64,000 nt of DNA, from the NCBI GenBank assembly GCA_036725605.1, contig DAIMDW010000023.1, positions 46,054 through 110,053 on the forward strand, read 5' to 3'. The position numbers and the translations under genes are program-made. Source of the stretch: CALBTQ01 sp036725605 (GTDB lineage: Bacteria; Lernaellota; Lernaellaia; Lernaellales; Lernaellaceae). Shown here piece after piece: positions 60,410-64,000 of the stretch (its first letter is position 1; each line of letters begins with the position of its first letter). Under the pieces are notes generated by a model, which saw only the letters and a list, made by a program, of their open reading frames with translations, did no database searches and was not told the DNA's origin.

Positions 60410-62113
60410 TTACTGCCGGGGGCCCAGCAGCGCTTCGGCAATGACCTCGGCCAGCAGGACGTGGCCGTACTTGGTCAGGTGCATGCGCGAGTCGATGAAC
60501 AGGAAGCGCTCGCGGAATTGATAGAACACCGGGTTCGGGTCGACCAGCAGGGCTTCGTTTTCTTTGGCGAGGCGGCGCAGTTCTTCGTAAAAAGGCAGCA
60601 GTTCCTCGCGCCGGCGTTGATCCTTGGTCCATGTTTCGGGCAGGTGATAAACCGCAACGTACGAAGGCTCGAGCACCAGCACCGGCCGCGCGTTGTATTG
60701 GCGGCACAGGGCCAACGCGCGCGTGTAAAGAACGGTGAATTTTTTAATCGGCCAGCGCAGGTTGTTGGCCACGCTGTCGAAAATCACGACGCCCGGTTTG
60801 TAGACCTTCAGATCACGTTCCAGGCGGTCGAGGATGTAATCCATATTGCGCGCGCACACGCCCAGGTTGATCATTTCGGTCGCGGCGTTGTCTTCGGCGC
60901 GCATGATGGCCTGAAGGACCATCGGCCAGGAGTGTTCCCAATTTTGTTCGAACGGGAATCCGGCCGTGCTCGAGCCGCCGTAACACAGGATGCGCGGCGT
61001 TTCCGCCCGGCCCGGCGGCTCGCTGGCCGTCGGTGCGGGTTTGGCGAACTGGAAGAACAAAACGATGCTTAAAAACACGGCCAGCGGCGTGAGAATCGCG
61101 AAGAGCAGCGGAAAGAACAGCGGATGCTTCGCCCAGGAGCGCCGGCGCAAGACGCGCAACGCCAAAGGCAGCAAGCGGGCCAGGGCGATGCTGACGATGA
61201 CGAAAACGACGACCAGTGCTTTGATCAAAAACCGCGAAGAGAAGATCGGCGAGAGAAAATCGAGAAAGACGTAGTGAAAATAAAAAACGGTGAACACCAG
61301 CAGGGCGTCGAGCGTGAACAGGAAAATCAGCAACGGCCGCGCGAACTCCCGCAGCCAGCGAGTCAGTTTCCCGGTGACGAGCAGCAACCAAAACAACAGT
61401 GCCGCGAGTCCGGCGGCGAGCAACGCCATAAACGGCAGCGAGAAGACGATCGTCCGCCAGTACGAACGCGGCGCCTTGCCGCGGTCGGAGAGGACCACCT
61501 CGCGTACGTGCACGCGGTCGAACAGGCGGATACTGCCGGCCGGGGTCAGGGCGATTTCGAAATCGCCGCTCATTTGCGGCAGCGGCGGGTAGGCGATGTT
61601 TTCGTCGTCGAGCACGATCTGGATGCCGTCGTTGTCTTTCACGAACTTCAGCTTGCCGCCTTCGCCGGGCCGCAGGTTCGGCAGCGGTTTCTTTTCGCTC
61701 ACCATCCCGTCGTTGTAGGCCAGCAGCGCGTGATCGTAATCCGGCGAACGACTCAGGCGCAATATGACCGCATTGTCTTCCACCTTGTTGATCACGAAAT
61801 GCAGTACTTCGCCCGGCTCGATGGAATAATTCAATTCGACGCTGCGCCAGTCTTTTGCCTTGGGCAGGTTCAGCCGGGCGTTGTTGTACGACAGCGAATA
61901 TTCGTTGAGCGGCGGGTAGTACAACAGGCCGTCGTTGGAGGTTTGCGGTCGAAAGACGAAATCGGCGAACAGGATCGACAACAGGGCGAAGAAAAACACG
62001 AAGATCAGCGCCAGGAAAGCCAGGCGTTTGATCCGGAGAATTTCCGCGAAGATTTTCGTTTTGATGGCCGAATCACTCCGTCGGTACGTGGGCGACGATC
62101 GCCGCCGATTCAT
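60410..62113 (-). CDS. membrane SGNH/GDSL-type hydrolase
   Basis: A 567-residue protein with an N-terminal helix (about 33-52), an extracytoplasmic domain (about 55-215), three more helices (about 220-375) and a C-terminal SGNH domain. Block I is GGSSTAGFPF, a block III-like ANNLRW follows, and the catalytic pair is in DSRMHLTKYGH (Asp-x-x-His type). This layout resembles membrane O-acyl-modifying esterases of surface glycans. The start is taken as ATG at 62113, which overlaps the upstream gene by 41 bases; no ATG, GTG or TTG lies between it and the first helix. It is linked to the pyruvyl-transferase-like gene. Confidence 0.78.
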   Translation of the reverse strand: MNRRRSSPTYRRSDSAIKTKIFAEILRIKRLAFLALIFVFFFALLSILFADFVFRPQTSNDGLLYYPPLNEYSLSYNNARLNLPKAKDWRSVELNYSIEPGEVLHFVINKVEDNAVILRLSRSPDYDHALLAYNDGMVSEKKPLPNLRPGEGGKLKFVKDNDGIQIVLDDENIAYPPLPQMSGDFEIALTPAGSIRLFDRVHVREVVLSDRGKAPRSYWRTIVFSLPFMALLAAGLAALLFWLLLVTGKLTRWLREFARPLLIFLFTLDALLVFTVFYFHYVFLDFLSPIFSSRFLIKALVVVFVIVSIALARLLPLALRVLRRRSWAKHPLFFPLLFAILTPLAVFLSIVLFFQFAKPAPTASEPPGRAETPRILCYGGSSTAGFPFEQNWEHSWPMVLQAIMRAEDNAATEMINLGVCARNMDYILDRLERDLKVYKPGVVIFDSVANNLRWPIKKFTVLYTRALALCRQYNARPVLVLEPSYVAVYHLPETWTKDQRRREELLPFYEELRRLAKENEALLVDPNPVFYQFRERFLFIDSRMHLTKYGHVLLAEVIAEALLGPRQ

Positions 62114-64000
62114 CGATCTGCATGTTGCGCGCGACGATCGGTCGCGGCGTACTCGGGCTTGGCGGATAGAACATGATATCATAAAAGCCGGCCGGCATCT
62201 TCACCGCAAATTGTCCCGCCGGATTCAGAATCGTATCCAGGTTGTGCCCCTGGCCGGAGGTGATGCGCACCCGCCAGCCGGTGGCGATTGTCTCGCCGCG
62301 ATACGCCGTGCCGCTCAGCTCGTACAGATCGACGATCACGTTGTAGGTCATATCCGCGTACACGCCCAGGTTCGGCACGGTCAAATACCGGCCGGCGACC
62401 TGGCGCGCCAGCAGATCCCAGTACTTGTTCACCTTCAGATTGTATTCGCCCGGCGCCAGATCCAGCGAGTACGCACCGCCCGATTCGATCTGCCGGCAGC
62501 GCTGCCGGTCGTAGCAAGAGGATCCCAGCGACGCGGTCGGGTCGGCGCAGACCCGCATGTAGCTCAACGGATTGCCGTCCTGATCCTGCATCACGCCGTC
62601 GAGCACCACGGCGGCGTCGAGGGCGAAGGTCATCAGGTCGCTGCCGCCGATCACCACGTCGCTGTGCGAGGTCAGCGCCGCGCCCATGTCGTGGGGCGGC
62701 ACGAGGTGGATGTAATAGGCGCCCGGCCGTAGCGAGAGCGTCCCCGTGCCGGCCTCGATCGTCGTGGACGACATCGGCCCCATATCGCCTTCCGGCACGA
62801 CCTCGACGTCGAAATCGACCGTCTCCCCGCCGAGGGTGACGGTCACGTCGATGATCTCGTAATCGAATTGATGATCGAAGGTGGTGTCGCCCGCGACGAT
62901 CGTGCTGCCGACGAAATACACGCCTTCCCGCGGCAGTTGCGGATACGCGCCGCTGAAGTCCGAGAGCATGATGATGTATTCGCCCGGCTGCAGATGGACC
63001 GCATAGTTGCCGTCCGCGTCGGTGGTCGCGCCGGCCTGGGCGATCATGTGGTTGGCCAGCAGGTGGGGGCTGATCGAAATGTTGGGCATCGGCGAACCGT
63101 CGCGGTCGGTGATTTGACCGGACAGAACGTAGCCGCCGTTCAAGGTCAGCGGCAACGTCTGGTCGCCCGTGAACGCGTATTGCTCGGTGTACAACGGGGC
63201 CAGTTCCGGATTGTCCGACGCCACCGCCGACACCGAGTACGTGTTGGCGTACAGCGGCATGGAGTAATCGCCGTTGACGTCGGTGCGCACCGAACCGACC
63301 TGTGTGAAATCTTCGTAGGGGAACACCTGAACGCCCACGTTGTCCACCGGACCGTCGTCGGCGCTGTTCACCGTGCCGCTCAGGGTGAAATACTCCAGGT
63401 CGAAGTCGAAACTTTCGTCGTCGGCGAACGCATGAGCGTCCAGAAGTTTGATCGTCTCCATCGGCGCGGCGTCGTTGGCCGGACCGTTGTTGGACATCAT
63501 CAGATTGCCCGTTCCCGGCAGCACCGGCAGCACGAAAAAGCCGTTGGTCAGCGTCGTTGTGGAAAACAATCCGCCCGAACGGTAAATGCCCAAATCGCTC
63601 AGCGGCACGCCGTCCGGATCATAAACGAATCCGTCGATCATCGCGTAAGCCGCGTAATCGTCGACGGCCGTGTACAGCGCCGTAAAGGAGAACGTGCGCG
63701 GGCCTTGTCTGATTTTCAGGTCGTGCAAGCCGCCGGCGATGCCCGAAGGCGCCGCGGCGGTGATCACCGTTTCCGAAACGATCTGGACGTTCGTCAGTTC
63801 GAAGTCGTCCAGGTAGAGCTTGTCGATGTGGTCGGTGAATTGCGTGCCGGCGATGGTCACGGGCACGGCGTAGAAATTGTGGCCGGAGTCGGGCGTGATC
63901 GACTCGACCGTGGGCTCCATCGTGTCGTCGTCGGCGGTGTCGTCATCGATGGTGTCGTCGTCGATGGTGTCGTCGTCGATGGTGTCGTCGTCGATGGTGT
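62073..64000 (-). CDS. poly-Asp surface protein with IPT/TIG and carboxypeptidase-regulatory-like repeats, 5' end beyond window
   Basis: A protein fragment of about 640 residues; its N-terminus is off the right edge. The frame runs without a stop to base 64000 through DDDT(I/A) repeats, the same linker type as the lipoprotein at 40 kb, so a lipoprotein signal probably lies just outside. After the linker comes an IPT/TIG domain (PTVESITPDSGHNFYAVPVT). About six beta-sandwich units of the carboxypeptidase-regulatory type follow, with the pattern LSGTV...V(R/T)TD(A/V)(D/N)GNY...L.PG(E/N)Y. These are common adhesive or structural modules of exported proteins. The end overlaps the SGNH hydrolase gene by 41 bases. 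Confidence 0.85.
   Translation of the reverse strand, partial: TIDDDTIDDDTIDDDTIDDDTADDDTMEPTVESITPDSGHNFYAVPVTIAGTQFTDHIDKLYLDDFELTNVQIVSETVITAAAPSGIAGGLHDLKIRQGPRTFSFTALYTAVDDYAAYAMIDGFVYDPDGVPLSDLGIYRSGGLFSTTTLTNGFFVLPVLPGTGNLMMSNNGPANDAAPMETIKLLDAHAFADDESFDFDLEYFTLSGTVNSADDGPVDNVGVQVFPYEDFTQVGSVRTDVNGDYSMPLYANTYSVSAVASDNPELAPLYTEQYAFTGDQTLPLTLNGGYVLSGQITDRDGSPMPNISISPHLLANHMIAQAGATTDADGNYAVHLQPGEYIIMLSDFSGAYPQLPREGVYFVGSTIVAGDTTFDHQFDYEIIDVTVTLGGETVDFDVEVVPEGDMGPMSSTTIEAGTGTLSLRPGAYYIHLVPPHDMGAALTSHSDVVIGGSDLMTFALDAAVVLDGVMQDQDGNPLSYMRVCADPTASLGSSCYDRQRCRQIESGGAYSLDLAPGEYNLKVNKYWDLLARQVAGRYLTVPNLGVYADMTYNVIVDLYELSGTAYRGETIATGWRVRITSGQGHNLDTILNPAGQFAVKMPAGFYDIMFYPPSPSTPRPIVARNMQIDESAAIVAHVPTE
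63921..64000 (-). repeat. 15-base repeat encoding DDDTI units, continues past window
   Basis: Tandem copies of a 15-base unit (GACGACGACACCATC on the minus strand) code for DDDTI/DDDTA repeats. The array reaches the window edge, so its length is unknown. It is closely related to the array at 40187-40531. Confidence 0.85.

Overview
The window reads as GC-rich chromosomal DNA of a free-living Gram-negative bacterium. The evidence is a complex I operon, many lipobox signal peptides, a probable outer-membrane protein, a QueD gene and abundant GTG/TTG starts. Four exported proteins carry long poly-aspartate linkers, three of them with a visible lipobox. Two secreted proteases have Cys-rich repeats (DGxxCTxxDxC type) and a C-terminal hydrophobic/basic anchor. 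This style is known from Myxococcota and related former deltaproteobacterial or candidate-phylum lineages. That assignment is inferred from style, not from a marker gene.

Layout. 0-11.6 kb: the end of an MBL-fold hydrolase, a zinc-ribbon membrane protein, a 1020-aa poly-Asp lipoprotein with Ig-like domains and a possible lipid-binding C-terminus, membrane proteins, two tandem papain-family proteases, a Nudix hydrolase and small membrane proteins. 11.8-22.4 kb: an 11-subunit complex I operon (nuoABCD-HIJKLMN) behind a near-consensus promoter. It lacks nuoEFG and carries a small HATPase gene between nuoD and nuoH. 22.4-30.5 kb: a poly-Asp Cys-rich lipoprotein, a deoxyhypusine-synthase-like protein, a repeat-filled gap, a CNNM/CBS protein, a GT39-like membrane glycosyltransferase, an exported DUF2225-like protein, a methyltransferase, QueD and a B12-type radical SAM enzyme. 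30.6-38.7 kb: a minus-strand operon of DUF4175-like, DUF58, BatA/VWA, double-VWA and MoxR genes.

38.9-44 kb: a lipoprotein, a poly-Asp minisatellite lipoprotein with a propeller-like body, a beta-barrel candidate and an orphan gene in AT-richer DNA. 44.2-57.9 kb: a tight five-gene plus-strand operon. It encodes a membrane-anchored propeller, a VIT-VWA protein, a 2410-aa TPR-like protein, a DUF3352-like protein and a degenerate penicillin-binding-type transpeptidase. This is the best candidate in the window for an undescribed envelope system. 58-64 kb: a small coiled-coil protein with an orphan ParA, then a minus-strand group of a pyruvyl-transferase-like protein, a membrane SGNH hydrolase and a fourth poly-Asp protein that runs off the window.

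Most of the content concerns the cell envelope: exported repeat proteins, VWA/MoxR assembly modules, glycan-modifying enzymes and respiration. No rRNA, tRNA, CRISPR array, phage gene or transposase was recognised.
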